A stretch of 64,000 bases of DNA from Gemmatimonadota bacterium (GTDB lineage: Bacteria > Latescibacterota > UBA2968 > UBA8231), in NCBI GenBank assembly GCA_018660835.1, contig JABJJN010000007.1, positions 124,001 to 188,000 on the forward strand, in the 5' to 3' direction. The translations under genes and the position numbers were made by a program. Below are positions 32,552 through 41,769 of the stretch, one piece after another; the first letter of the stretch is position 1; the number at the start of each line of letters is the position of its first letter. Under the pieces are notes generated by a model. The model saw nothing but the letters and a program-made list of their open reading frames with translations. It was not told the DNA's origin and did no database searches.

Positions 32552-33727
32552 ATGAGTGTCGCACCTTCCACCGCTTCCTCCTACCGCGCCCCTGCATTCA
32601 TCGACTTCCAGCCCGAGTGGTCTGGCAAGGGAGCGACCGAGGCTCGTCTCGAGGCTCTGCGTGAGCACAGTGTCGTCATCATCGACGACTTCGTCGACAG
32701 TGAATGGATCCCGATTCTCCGTGAGGCGGGGCGCCGCGTGACAGAGGCCTGTCGACCCGAGAAGGGATACAGTGTCATCGATTCCTCCAAGGGCTATGTA
32801 CACCGCACGGATCAGGACGAGCCATGGGCGATTCGTGGCATCATCCATCCGGCGTTTAAGGAGCCGAGCTTCGCCGAGTTCCATGGTTCCGACGAGATGA
32901 TGGAGTTCCTGTCGGGTTGGAGCAACGGTCTGCAGCCGGAAGATCTGACGCTGAGCACGATACTACTCTGGTGTAACAACAGGAAACATGAGCACAAACT
33001 CGGTTGGCATCGGGACACGGTGTGGTGGGGGACCGGCGAAAGTCGCACTTCCCAGGAAAAAGGAGGCGACGGCCCCGAGGCATACTCCGAGGAAGCCGAA
33101 CGGCAGGTATGGGAGAAGATCCGGGAGCGGAACGACAAGCAGGTCGACGAACGCAACGGCATGGGCATCTTCCTGGCCCTCGTTGACGACGAGTGCCATG
33201 AGATCGTCGCAGGGAGCCACAACCGCTGGCGCACACCCTTCGAACACGATGTCCTGCTACCGCAGCGGATGAAAGATGCCGGCGTGCCGCATACACCCAG
33301 CTGGGATGGCGAGAGTCCGATCCCACTGCAGACGGCGGTGCGGCTCAAGGCAGGACAAGCGCTGATCCGAATTGGGACGAACATCCACACGGGGCACACT
33401 GTGACGGATCGCGAGCGCAACACCCTCGCGATGGGCTGGTCTAAGTGGAGCGGCCCCTTCGAAGGCGAGCCGAAGGTGGCGGATGGGCGCTGGGCCTGGC
33501 AGCATGATCCGGCAGTGCGTGAAGCACTGCCGCACGAGTGGATGAAGACGGCGTGGGACCGCTGGGCGGAAACAGAGCAACTGGGGGACACGTTGGAAGA
33601 TCGATACACGCCGTGGGACATCAAGAACATCAAGGCAGGACAGGTCGTAGGATGGCGAGGCGAGTTGGAGAAGCAGGCTGCCGCAGCCGGTGAGGCGTGG
33701 GAAGAGCGTCAGAAGGTGGAAGGCTAG
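32552..33727 (+). CDS. Phytanoyl-CoA dioxygenase (PhyH)-like Fe(II)/2-oxoglutarate oxygenase
   Basis: 391 residues; ATG with AGGAG 8 bases upstream. The jelly-roll core shows the metal motif HxD in KLGWHRDTVWWG, the distal His in GTNIHTGHTV and an Arg for 2-oxoglutarate in the following RERNTLAMGWSKW. The N-terminal opening EALREHSVVIIDDFVDSEWI is typical of PhyH-like proteins. Members hydroxylate small molecules or lipids; the substrate here is unknown. It is monocistronic. Confidence 0.88.
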   Translation: MSVAPSTASSYRAPAFIDFQPEWSGKGATEARLEALREHSVVIIDDFVDSEWIPILREAGRRVTEACRPEKGYSVIDSSKGYVHRTDQDEPWAIRGIIHPAFKEPSFAEFHGSDEMMEFLSGWSNGLQPEDLTLSTILLWCNNRKHEHKLGWHRDTVWWGTGESRTSQEKGGDGPEAYSEEAERQVWEKIRERNDKQVDERNGMGIFLALVDDECHEIVAGSHNRWRTPFEHDVLLPQRMKDAGVPHTPSWDGESPIPLQTAVRLKAGQALIRIGTNIHTGHTVTDRERNTLAMGWSKWSGPFEGEPKVADGRWAWQHDPAVREALPHEWMKTAWDRWAETEQLGDTLEDRYTPWDIKNIKAGQVVGWRGELEKQAAAAGEAWEERQKVEG

Positions 33728-33804
33728 GTCAGTTTCTCTCGAACGGCTACAGCATCGACGCCGACTCTCCAAAGAGACTGGGCTGCCGCGCCGCGCCGTT
33801 CCGA

Positions 33805-34368
33805 TCACGAGCCAGGGACGATCAAATCTGCCCGGTCGGCTGGGTTCTCCCGGGCGATGTAGAGGTCCTCGTCGGCCATCCACTCTTCCCAGCGCTCCCT
33901 AGCTTCCAGCCCGTCTCGTTCAAGCCCGCGACGAAGTCGAACATCGCGTGGTGTCTCGATCCAGATCGAGTAGGCGAGGTAGGGTTGGAACGCCTGCCTT
34001 GAGGCCGAGACACCCTCGAGGACGACGAACTGTGCCGGTTGGACGACAACCTGAGACTTCACTTCGTCCTCCCAACTGGTTGGCACATAGACGGCTGAGT
34101 CGCCCGCAGCGAGCGGCACGAGTACGGACTCACGCAGCTTGGGCCACCAGTCGATGGGGTTGTCCCAACTGGCGAAGTCGTCGGTGTGAACGATCTGCAC
34201 GTTTCCCAGACCCAACGCAAGCTGTGCGGCGAAGGTGCTCTTGCCAGCTCCACCTGGACCGTCGACGGCAATGACCCTCGTTGACATCCCATCCGGTGCA
34301 ACAGACGAATGGGCAGCGTCGATGGCGACACTCAGATCAGCCTTGTCGTTCGACGCGGAATCAGGCAC
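33805..34368 (-). CDS. Uridine-kinase-like P-loop kinase
   Basis: 187 residues from GTG 34368, or about 160 from ATG 34287 (MSTRVIAVDGPGGAGKST). Walker A is GPGGAGKST; the DDF motif (VHTDDFASWDNPIDWW) and the strand VVLEGVSASRQAF are typical of the uridine kinase/phosphoribulokinase superfamily. An Arg-rich lid follows (RDVRLRRGLERDG). Substrate is unknown, probably a nucleoside or sugar. A short unassigned minus-strand frame ends 8 bases inside its start. Confidence 0.82.
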   Translation of the reverse strand: MPDSASNDKADLSVAIDAAHSSVAPDGMSTRVIAVDGPGGAGKSTFAAQLALGLGNVQIVHTDDFASWDNPIDWWPKLRESVLVPLAAGDSAVYVPTSWEDEVKSQVVVQPAQFVVLEGVSASRQAFQPYLAYSIWIETPRDVRLRRGLERDGLEARERWEEWMADEDLYIARENPADRADLIVPGS

Positions 34369-34544
34369 GGTGCTCGTACAGGTCTCGCACTTGGGTGCTC
34401 ATGCGATCTAACTCCTCGCGTAGGGCCCGGTGCCCGGTGATCAAGCTATGGCATGACACCGTTGGAGACGATCTTGTCGTCACGCCGAACCAACTATTAT
34501 TCTTCGTCATGAGATAGAAAACTGCCCCGACGGAGACCACAAGA

Positions 34545-35105
34545 ATGGAACAGCAACACGAGTGGCTCCTCGATCTGGCGAAGATCTCCCCTGAGCCACA
34601 GGCACCAGCTCAGGGCGATACGAAAAGTGTAGAGGAGAAACCCGGCAAAAGCTCCAAGCGATCACCCGGTCATATTCTCGCGCAGCTACCTTTCCTCAAG
34701 GACCTTCACCGTCTGCAGATAGCGAAGATCCTGAAGTGTTCCAAGGTCAAAACCTATTGCCCTGGCGAACAGGTGTGCGCAGCCGACACCCCAAGCGATG
34801 AAATGTATATCCTGCTTTCGGGGAATCTGGCCGTACTGGATCAGGAGGGCTCGCAAGTCCTGACCATCGATCCGGTGACGACTGTGGGGGAATTTGGCTT
34901 CATGACAAACTGTCACCATCCGGTCGGTCTGGAGGCCATTGTCGCCACCAAGGTCATACGCATCAGCCGTTCTAACTTTGAGCAGCTACTGAAGAGTGAA
35001 CCGGACATTCAGACCAAGGTGCATCGAAATATCATCGACATTCTCTCGGGAAAACTGATCAGTCTTCGACAGCGAGTCGAAGGGGCACTCTCCAGATGTA
35101 GATAG
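34545..35105 (+). CDS. Cyclic-nucleotide-binding-domain protein
   Basis: 186 residues; ATG with GGAG 9 bases upstream. A CNBD spans about 50-165: LPFLKDLHRLQIAKILKCSK, YCPGEQVCAADTPSDEMYIL, LSGNLAVLDQEGS, TTVGEFGFMT (in the position of the phosphate-binding cassette) and RISRSNFEQLL. The cassette lacks the usual Arg-x-A ending, so cAMP/cGMP binding is uncertain. There is no DNA-binding domain; it may be a regulatory partner. Confidence 0.82.
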   Translation: MEQQHEWLLDLAKISPEPQAPAQGDTKSVEEKPGKSSKRSPGHILAQLPFLKDLHRLQIAKILKCSKVKTYCPGEQVCAADTPSDEMYILLSGNLAVLDQEGSQVLTIDPVTTVGEFGFMTNCHHPVGLEAIVATKVIRISRSNFEQLLKSEPDIQTKVHRNIIDILSGKLISLRQRVEGALSRCR

Positions 35106-35122
35106 AGCCTCGAGTAGATGGA

Positions 35123-35746
35123 CTAACTCGCCACCGCCGGCCGCGTCGCCCAGCTGATGCCTGAGAAGATCAGATCCCGGACCTCCTGTCTGCGAAGGTT
35201 ATCGAGATCATGGGCGGGGGTAGCGTAAAAGACACGCCCGTCGCCGAAGGTCTTCGTCCACGCCGCTGGCATCTGCGTCTCCTCGTCCCGAGCTGTTGCC
35301 AGGATCTGGCAGTCTGGGTCGACGTCCACACTGTAAAGTTCATCCTCAAGTTTCAGGACCGAACGTTCGCGAGCGAGGGGATGGTCACCGACAAACTCAA
35401 GCTCGTAGGACGCGGTCCGATCCTCGACGTATCTGCCGCCGATCAGATTAGCGTAGGTGTCGTCCTCAAACATGTTGATGCCGCCATGGAACGTGGCAAG
35501 GCCGGTGCCGGCTCGGACCGCCGCTGCGAGGCAGTCGGCGTAGGGAGGCGCGCTGATCCCACAGGACCAAATCGGCACGACCACATCGATTGGCGAGAGA
35601 TCCGATCCAAGGATGCTACCGAAGTGCGAGGTCGAATTCACGATATAGCCCTGGTTCGCAAGGTGTCCAGCAACCATCCCGGCGACCTCTTCAGGGTGAT
35701 GGCCGTCCCATCCTCCCCAGATAATCAATGCTCTTGGCCGTTTCAT
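35123..35746 (-). CDS. ThuA-like (trehalose-utilisation) domain protein
   Basis: 207 residues from ATG 35746 (the longer frame is a shadow of the upstream gene). It has the class I glutamine amidotransferase-like ThuA fold: ALIIWGGWDGHHPEEVAGMV at the start, VVVPIWSCG, GTGLATFHGGINMFEDD and GDGRVFYATPAHDLDNLRR near the end. ThuA proteins are linked to sugar oxidation pathways with Gfo/Idh/MocA dehydrogenases; the chemistry is not established. It follows the TIM-barrel gene by about 70 bases on the same strand. Confidence 0.88.
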   Translation of the reverse strand: MKRPRALIIWGGWDGHHPEEVAGMVAGHLANQGYIVNSTSHFGSILGSDLSPIDVVVPIWSCGISAPPYADCLAAAVRAGTGLATFHGGINMFEDDTYANLIGGRYVEDRTASYELEFVGDHPLARERSVLKLEDELYSVDVDPDCQILATARDEETQMPAAWTKTFGDGRVFYATPAHDLDNLRRQEVRDLIFSGISWATRPAVAS

Positions 35747-35816
35747 GCCGCCATGATCGGGCCCTGGGTGAACCTTCGCAAGCTCGAGTTTGCGCGTGGC
35801 AATCTGTGCAAGTGGC

Positions 35817-36617
35817 TCACGCGCCGCCGATCCACGCCGCCTCAAGACGCGACCTGGAATCCTGCAGGGCAGTGTCTGTGTCGCGCCCATGTCCCCCGGA
35901 ACTTGCATGGCCGCCCACTTCGAGGATCATGGGGCCGTTGTAACCGGCACGTCGAAGGATCTCCATGTGTCTCGAGATTGGCACTGTGCCCAGGCCCAGG
36001 GGCAAGTGGTGATTGGCTTCGGGCAAGGGTGTATCCGATACGTGCAGCATCTGCATCGATGTTGCCAACTCCAGGAAATGAACGGCGTCCCCGGGTTCAC
36101 TGTGATTGAGGTCCCATACCAGACCCAGACCGGGGACCGCTTCGAGCAGTTCACGACAGTGGGACGGGCGCACCAGGACCAATCCCTCTGGGGAGTTGTT
36201 CTCGATGGCCATGCGGAAGCCATGGGAATTACCCAGTTCGACAGCTGTGGCACATTGATCGGCAAGTGACTGCGTAACCGTCGGCAGGGCTTGCTCGATG
36301 AGCGTATAAAGATGCCAATGGACGTAACGTATTCGGAGCGAATTGATCAGCGGTAGATTGTCCCGGAGGATCCCGGTGGGTGAACGCCCTTCACACAAGC
36401 CGTGCTCGTCCAGTCCGATCAAGATCTCCAACACTGGCTCGATCTTACTGTCTCGCAGCAACGAATCTGCCGCAGTCAGGTCACCGAGGTTACCCACCAT
36501 AGCAGATGGGGATCCGCGGAACTGGATCGCCCTGAAACCGGCAGCCAGCGCAAAGTCCACTTCAGCTGAGAGGTTACGCTCTGGCCCGAACAGGCGTGCC
36601 TGGAAACCAATTCGCAT
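35817..36617 (-). CDS. Sugar phosphate isomerase/epimerase-like TIM barrel
   Basis: 266-residue AP-endonuclease-2/xylose-isomerase-like barrel. Features are the first strand MRIGFQARLFGPERN, RYVHWHLYT, FRMAIENNSPEG (metal Glu), LVWDLNHSEPGD (Asp, His), MLHVSDTPLPEANHHLPLG and GPMILEVGGHASSG (final metal Glu). All metal-site positions look intact, unlike the frameshifted relative at 16587. It probably acts with the adjacent ThuA gene on a sugar acid or polyol. Confidence 0.9.
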   Translation of the reverse strand: MRIGFQARLFGPERNLSAEVDFALAAGFRAIQFRGSPSAMVGNLGDLTAADSLLRDSKIEPVLEILIGLDEHGLCEGRSPTGILRDNLPLINSLRIRYVHWHLYTLIEQALPTVTQSLADQCATAVELGNSHGFRMAIENNSPEGLVLVRPSHCRELLEAVPGLGLVWDLNHSEPGDAVHFLELATSMQMLHVSDTPLPEANHHLPLGLGTVPISRHMEILRRAGYNGPMILEVGGHASSGGHGRDTDTALQDSRSRLEAAWIGGA

Positions 36618-36766
36618 ATGGGTCTCATTCTAAGGGTGGAGCGGATATCGTGTTTGACGCCGGAATGCGAGGGGCGTTCTCGTACGATATGACACACCGT
36701 GAATCGGAGATTAGGATTCGTCGGGACTCTTGCTGGAATACGGCCCTACAAGCGATCGGAGATAGC

Positions 36767-37840
36767 GTGACGAGAGAATGGGTGCGACTGCTGTTCGTGG
36801 CTGGCCTGTTGAGCACGACGGCTTCTGCCATGGAGCCGACCTGGACGCAGGTGGGTGAGACAGTGTACGGTGCCAGACCCGATGACCGTGGTCCCATTAG
36901 TGGCGGCGAAGGCTACATCGGCGTGGTCACAGCGGGGCACTACCAGGTCGACAACGTCGATTCGCTTCTTGTGGCGCTGGCTGGGGCCCGGGCAGGCGAG
37001 GTCGTTTTCATTCCTGGTGAGTCAGTGATCGATCTGACAGCCAGGATCTATATCGAGGGACTGGTGCTTGAGATTCCGGCAGGCGTCACCCTTGCGGGCA
37101 ATAGAGGACAAGAGGGTTCTCAAGGTCCGTTGCTGGTGAGCGACGCACTCAAGACACCGGTGATGATTCGGGCAATGGGCCCTGGCGTCCGCATTACGGG
37201 TCTGCAAATCCAGGGGCCGAATCCCAAGCGCTACCTGGCGCACCATCGTCGATCCTTCCAGGAAGGCAAGGGGCGATCCTACTACTACGAGTTTCCCACA
37301 TCAGACGGGATCGTCGCTGCACACGACAGCATGGAGGTGGACAATTGTGAGATCTCCGGCTTTGCCCATGCGGGCATCTTTCTGAAAGCAGGAGTGGGCC
37401 ACGAGATTCACCACAATTTCATTCACCACAATCAATACAATGGACTCGGCTACGGCGTCACGCACGATTCGGCGTCGTCGCTGATCGAATACAATCACTT
37501 CGACTTTAACAGACATTCGATTGCAGGCACCGGGCGGCCTGGCTGCAGTTACGTGGCAAGACACAATGTGGAGTTAGGGACGTCGCTGAGTCACTGTTTC
37601 GATATGCACGGCGGCAGGGATCGGAAGGATGGGACCGATATTGCCGGCACGTCGATCCTGATTCATAACAACACGTTCCGGGCACCCAAGCGGGCCGTCG
37701 TGATCAGAGGGACGCCGGAAGGCCAGTGCGAGGTAAAGCAAAACTGGTTTCCCGTTCACGAAAGTGAGAGTCTCGCCGTACGAGCCTCAGAGCGTACCAC
37801 GGTGCATGACAATCTCTATGGCGAAGACGAGATCAAGTGA
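36767..37840 (+). CDS. Exported right-handed beta-helix protein
   Basis: 357 residues from GTG 36767 (GGAG 6 bases upstream), with a signal peptide (EWVRLLFVAGLLSTTASA). The chain forms a parallel beta-helix: VFIPGESVIDLTARIYIEGL, GVTLAGNRGQ, VDNCEISGFAHAGIFLKAG, IHHNFIHHNQYNGLGYGV, SLIEYNHFDFN, ILIHNNTFR. His/Asn ladders are typical of NosD-like and pectate-lyase-like helices. Near the end FDMHGGRDRKDGTDIAGT may include the active groove. A polysaccharide lyase or epimerase role is possible; substrate unknown. Confidence 0.8.
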   Translation: MTREWVRLLFVAGLLSTTASAMEPTWTQVGETVYGARPDDRGPISGGEGYIGVVTAGHYQVDNVDSLLVALAGARAGEVVFIPGESVIDLTARIYIEGLVLEIPAGVTLAGNRGQEGSQGPLLVSDALKTPVMIRAMGPGVRITGLQIQGPNPKRYLAHHRRSFQEGKGRSYYYEFPTSDGIVAAHDSMEVDNCEISGFAHAGIFLKAGVGHEIHHNFIHHNQYNGLGYGVTHDSASSLIEYNHFDFNRHSIAGTGRPGCSYVARHNVELGTSLSHCFDMHGGRDRKDGTDIAGTSILIHNNTFRAPKRAVVIRGTPEGQCEVKQNWFPVHESESLAVRASERTTVHDNLYGEDEIK

Positions 37841-37945
37841 GACCTGCCGCAGACGACATGCATCGGTTTGCCCACGCCGGCGGGTTTCGGATGGACAAAG
37901 GCCCGGCCCTGGCGTCGGTCCTGAAAATCGGCTTCTTATGCCATA

Positions 37946-39046
37946 ATGAGACCTGACCCCCACATGACCAGTGCCGATGTCCTGGCAACACTCCGGGCAA
38001 GTGGTCTGCCACTGAAGGAATGGGGTACGGCCCTCGATGGCTCGCCGATGCTCGCCGCCAGAGCTGGTGGTGATCGGCAACCGGCCATCTTCCTGACTGC
38101 GGGTGCACACTGCACCGAAACGGCCGGTGTGCACGCCTGTCTGTCGCTGATGCAGTCCCTCGACACCGAGCACGAACTCCACGTCCTGCCCCTGCGCGAT
38201 CCGGTTGGCTTCGCCGGTGTCGACCACTGTCTCGGTCTGGCGGCGGGGGAGGCCATCGTGACCGGTGATCCACAGAAGTCTCTCGACGTCCTGAGGGAGC
38301 GAGCTTCGCTGTTGTGGAGTGAGGATGATCTGTACCTGTTCCAACTCGGGGAGACAGGTTTCGTGTGGGCGCCGGCGACCCTTGGTCTGCAGACCTTCTG
38401 GCGTCAGTTTTCCCTCACGGGTCGACTGCCGCGTGAGGCGGCCGACGTGCTGATGCCGCTGCGCGGGCGCAGCATCTTCTTCCTCAATGTCAATTCCACG
38501 ATCGACGGATCCGGCGCTCTGGAACGCTGCTATCACACCGTTCTTGGGAAGGATGGCCAGTGGCTGCATCTCAATCGCTTCTTCGGCCAAGCCGATGCGC
38601 CTGGCGAAGTGGCTGCTGTTGATGATCTGGTTCAGACTGTCCGACCCGGTCTGACGGTGGATCTTCACGAAGGCAATGGCGAGGGCTTCTGGATGCCTAT
38701 TCCCAGACCGTCGTCCGGGCGGGATCGGGTCTTCGACATGACCCGCGCGTTCTTCTCCTACATCGAGGAACGAGGATACCCGATCGAAACCTACGAACAC
38801 TGGGAAGCCTCCAATGGGATTGAAGCTGCAGATCCCGACTGGATGGTGCCCGAGCCGGATCTACCCGGCCTATTCTGGTTGCAGCAGGAGCGCCGACAGG
38901 AGGGGCCGAATCTGATGACCTACGCTGCGGGGCTGGGCATCGGATATGGGACAGAGGGGCCCATGGAACAACCGCTGGCGATGCGAGTTGATGGGCTCAC
39001 CGAAGGGATCCGGCGTGCCATCGCTGTTTGGGAACGGACGCAGTAA
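37946..39046 (+). CDS. M14-type zinc deacylase/carboxypeptidase-like protein
   Basis: 366 residues. The zinc motif HxxE is in TAGAHCTETAGVHACL and the third ligand is in LTVDLHEGNGEGFWMP, which is the pattern of succinylglutamate desuccinylase/aspartoacylase-like M14 enzymes. The general-base Glu is plausible in the C-terminal third. No signal peptide, so it should deacylate or trim a small molecule in the cytoplasm. It precedes a convergent MttB gene by 16 bases. Specificity unknown. Confidence 0.78.
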   Translation: MRPDPHMTSADVLATLRASGLPLKEWGTALDGSPMLAARAGGDRQPAIFLTAGAHCTETAGVHACLSLMQSLDTEHELHVLPLRDPVGFAGVDHCLGLAAGEAIVTGDPQKSLDVLRERASLLWSEDDLYLFQLGETGFVWAPATLGLQTFWRQFSLTGRLPREAADVLMPLRGRSIFFLNVNSTIDGSGALERCYHTVLGKDGQWLHLNRFFGQADAPGEVAAVDDLVQTVRPGLTVDLHEGNGEGFWMPIPRPSSGRDRVFDMTRAFFSYIEERGYPIETYEHWEASNGIEAADPDWMVPEPDLPGLFWLQQERRQEGPNLMTYAAGLGIGYGTEGPMEQPLAMRVDGLTEGIRRAIAVWERTQ

Positions 39047-39062
39047 TCGGCGGAGCTTGGCT

Positions 39063-40487
39063 TCAGCCACTTAGCTGACGCCGCCAGGCCTCTTCAATTC
39101 TGAGCAGTTCCGCATCCTCATCGTCGCTGACGCAGGGCACCCACTCGTCGGCGAGCAGATCGCCGATGTGCTCGTTGGCTCGACGCCGCATGTCCGGTTT
39201 GCCCAGTTCCTGCCAGCGTTCGCGCAAGATGCGATTGGCCAGCGTCGAGTCGTCCAGCTCGTGGCGAAACCAGGTGAGCGTGTGGTCGTGGGCCAGCAGG
39301 TTACCGTGTGTGCCCGGGTCGCTCAGCAGAATGTCCGCAGCCAGGTGCGCGTCATCGACGGTGATACCGCGTTGCAGGCGCTCAACCTGGACGGCGATCT
39401 CGTCGTCGATGACCATCTGTGTCGCCGAGATCGACATCTGTGACTCAAGCTGTCCCATACCCCAGATCAGATTCACCCCAGCCTGCGTGTGCAGGGTCAG
39501 CCCCAGGGATTTCTCTGTCGCTGCCTGGGCATCTTCCGTCATGGCCTCGGAGCCGACCCAGCTGGCACAGGGCAGCTGCCACATGCGCGCCAGCCCTGCA
39601 GCGGCGGCTGCCATGAGGAAGACCTCGGGCGAGCCGCCGAGGGCGACGGCCGATCTCATATCGAGTGTGTGGGCGAACCCGGCATTGTAGATGCAGGGCC
39701 GTCCCGGCTCCAGGGCCTGCGCGATGGCGATCCCTGAGAGGGTTTCGGCATGTGCCTGGGCCAGGGAGCCCGCGAGCGTCACCGGCGACGTGCCACCGGC
39801 CAGTGGTTCGGCATTGAACATGAAGGGCCATCGTTGACCGGAGGTGTCGCGAATCAGTTGCGTCGCTGTCTGTGTCCAGCGTAGTGGACTCAGGACACTG
39901 AAGCCGAAGCTCACGGGTGCGTCCGCCTTGTCGCTGCCGCGCAGAACCTGCGCCATCTCCATGACCGCGCCGATGCCGTGTGTCGATGTGATCACGGGTC
40001 GCAGATGTTTTCCCGTGTGCTGTGCCATCAAGCGCAGTGTGCAGAAGTCACGCAGGTTGGGCTCGAAGTCGGCCACAGAGATACCGACCATGGCGTGCAC
40101 GTGATCGAGGCGATCGGTGAGCCGCGTGAGTCTGGCGAAATCGTCCAACCTCAGCACATGGCGCTCAGTATCCTCCACCAGATAGAGTGCGTTCCCCGGC
40201 CACAAGCAGGTTCCGCCAGCGTGCGCACCCACTGTGCGATCGTCGCCCTGCCGCTGCCCGAAGGTGACGTCCGCAGGCGCCTGGCCAATCAGTGCGCGTA
40301 GGGTCTGCTCGTCAAAGTGGACCCGCCCCGTCGGCTCGACGCGTGCACCATGGGCAGCCAGCGATGCCCGGGTGAGGTCATCGTCGACGGCGACACCGAC
40401 CTGTTCGAGTACCTGCAGACTCAGGTCCTCGATGCGCTGCAGGGCCTGTGCATCGAGCTGACCGAATCCAGTCGGCGCTGCCATCAT
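39063..40487 (-). CDS. MttB-superfamily methyltransferase, non-pyrrolysine type
   Basis: 474 residues of the trimethylamine-methyltransferase/glycine-betaine-methyltransferase superfamily. The TIM-barrel family blocks are PCIYNAGFAHTLDMRSAVAL (with GGSPEVFLMAAAAAGLAR next), PCASWVGSEAMTEDAQAATE and GMGQLESQMSISATQMVIDD. The frame contains no internal UAG, so it is a non-Pyl member; characterised ones (e.g. MtgB) demethylate glycine betaine or related amines and pass the methyl group to a corrinoid protein. No corrinoid protein or activator gene is visible nearby, so the acceptor is unknown. Confidence 0.88.
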   Translation of the reverse strand: MMAAPTGFGQLDAQALQRIEDLSLQVLEQVGVAVDDDLTRASLAAHGARVEPTGRVHFDEQTLRALIGQAPADVTFGQRQGDDRTVGAHAGGTCLWPGNALYLVEDTERHVLRLDDFARLTRLTDRLDHVHAMVGISVADFEPNLRDFCTLRLMAQHTGKHLRPVITSTHGIGAVMEMAQVLRGSDKADAPVSFGFSVLSPLRWTQTATQLIRDTSGQRWPFMFNAEPLAGGTSPVTLAGSLAQAHAETLSGIAIAQALEPGRPCIYNAGFAHTLDMRSAVALGGSPEVFLMAAAAAGLARMWQLPCASWVGSEAMTEDAQAATEKSLGLTLHTQAGVNLIWGMGQLESQMSISATQMVIDDEIAVQVERLQRGITVDDAHLAADILLSDPGTHGNLLAHDHTLTWFRHELDDSTLANRILRERWQELGKPDMRRRANEHIGDLLADEWVPCVSDDEDAELLRIEEAWRRQLSG

Positions 40488-40649
40488 TTCTACTCGCTTG
40501 TGGGCATGTGGGGGACGTCCCTCTTACCTAGGACCGAAAGGCTGACCGCGGTCAAGGAGGATCAAGATCGCCGCGACGATGTTGCCGTCTATGGGCCGTT
40601 TCGGCAAGATTCCATGAGAGGCCAACCTCCATCGTTGATCGAGAGCAAC

Positions 40650-41762
40650 ATGAGCTACATCCGACCCAGCTACGAGGTGGCCCGCGACTCTGGGATCACT
40701 TCCTGGAGTAGGACAGCGCAGACGATGGGGGACACCGAGAAGGGAATCGCAGCGAGGAAGGCACGGTGGTGTTCGTTTCTCGACATGGATGCGCCGCCGC
40801 GACATATGCTGTTGGTGCGCTATGATCACGAGCTGCCGCCGCGGCCCATGCCGCATGCGGACGAAGTTGCCGCGCGTATCGATTGGGCGTGGCTCCTGTA
40901 CGAGAAGCAGTTTGCTGCCGTCGACTGGCTGGACGATGATGCGGTGCCCCACCTGCACCCGTACACGGGCACCGAGATCTTCGCCGCCGCCTTCGGTTGC
41001 GACGTCCACCAACCCGAAGAGAGCAATCCTTTCGCCCGACCGTTGATCCACCGTGCCAGCCAGGTGGCGGGGCTCAAGGTCCCCGAGATCACAGCCGAAT
41101 CCCTGTCCACACTCTTCGACATCGCTGACGAGTTACGGCGACGTGCCGGTCCTGAGGCCGTCATGCGGCTACCGGACATTCAGAGCCCCATGGACATCGC
41201 CGCGTTGATCTGGGACAAAAATACTTTCTACATGGCCCTCATCGAGTCGCCGGAAGCGGTCAGGGAATTGGCAGCCAAGGTGCGGCAGCTACTTACCTGT
41301 TTTCTGGATGAGTGGTTCGCCCGCTACGGCAAGGACTTCGTCGCCCACTACCCAGACTATTACATGCCTGCAGGTATCACCCTGTCCGAGGATGAAATTG
41401 GGGCGGTGAATCCTGACATGTTTCACGATTTTTTCCTCCCCGAACTGGTAGAGTTGTCGGACCGGTACGGCGGTTTTGGCATGCACTGCTGTGCGAATGC
41501 CAGACATCAGTGGCCGGCGTGGAAACAGATCCCGAACATGCGGCTGCTGAACGTTGCACAACCACCGACGGAAACCCAAGACGCGTATAGCGTCTTTGCC
41601 GACCACACAGCGCAGATGCACGGCTGGTGTGGAGACGGGGATCCCCAGACATGGCGCTTCCCCGAGGCTTCTCATGCCGTGATCTCCACCGGGGCCAGCT
41701 CTCGGGATGAAGCGCAGAGACTGGTCGCGTCGCTTCGAGTTTCACAATGTCAGATCAGGTGA
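40650..41762 (+). CDS. URO-D-like (corrinoid methyltransferase-type) protein 1
   Basis: About 370 residues from ATG 40650 (GAGAG upstream; the exact start is uncertain). A divergent member of the uroporphyrinogen decarboxylase-like superfamily, with VMRLPDIQSPMDIAALIWD, AGITLSEDEIGAVNPDMFHD and GGFGMHCCANARHQWPAWKQ. The HCCANAR segment resembles the zinc-thiol motif region of methyltransferases rather than a porphyrin site. It is followed after 7 bases by a second URO-D gene. Role in methyl transfer is inferred from family and the MttB neighbour. Confidence 0.75.
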   Translation: MSYIRPSYEVARDSGITSWSRTAQTMGDTEKGIAARKARWCSFLDMDAPPRHMLLVRYDHELPPRPMPHADEVAARIDWAWLLYEKQFAAVDWLDDDAVPHLHPYTGTEIFAAAFGCDVHQPEESNPFARPLIHRASQVAGLKVPEITAESLSTLFDIADELRRRAGPEAVMRLPDIQSPMDIAALIWDKNTFYMALIESPEAVRELAAKVRQLLTCFLDEWFARYGKDFVAHYPDYYMPAGITLSEDEIGAVNPDMFHDFFLPELVELSDRYGGFGMHCCANARHQWPAWKQIPNMRLLNVAQPPTETQDAYSVFADHTAQMHGWCGDGDPQTWRFPEASHAVISTGASSRDEAQRLVASLRVSQCQIR

Positions 41763-41769
41763 GCGGGGG

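Noticed and set aside
34361..34500. Short minus-strand frame ending LREELDRMSTQVRDLYEHRA
   Set aside because: It ends overlapping the GTG of the kinase and looks mildly protein-like, but is under 50 codons without a clear start; left uncalled.
37787..38800. 337-codon minus-strand frame
   Set aside because: It overlaps the M14-type gene with HxxE and final His ligands on the other strand, and shows no domain.
39063..40487. Possible pyrrolysine-containing MttB
   Set aside because: The 474-residue frame is complete with no internal TAG codon, so it is the non-pyrrolysine type.
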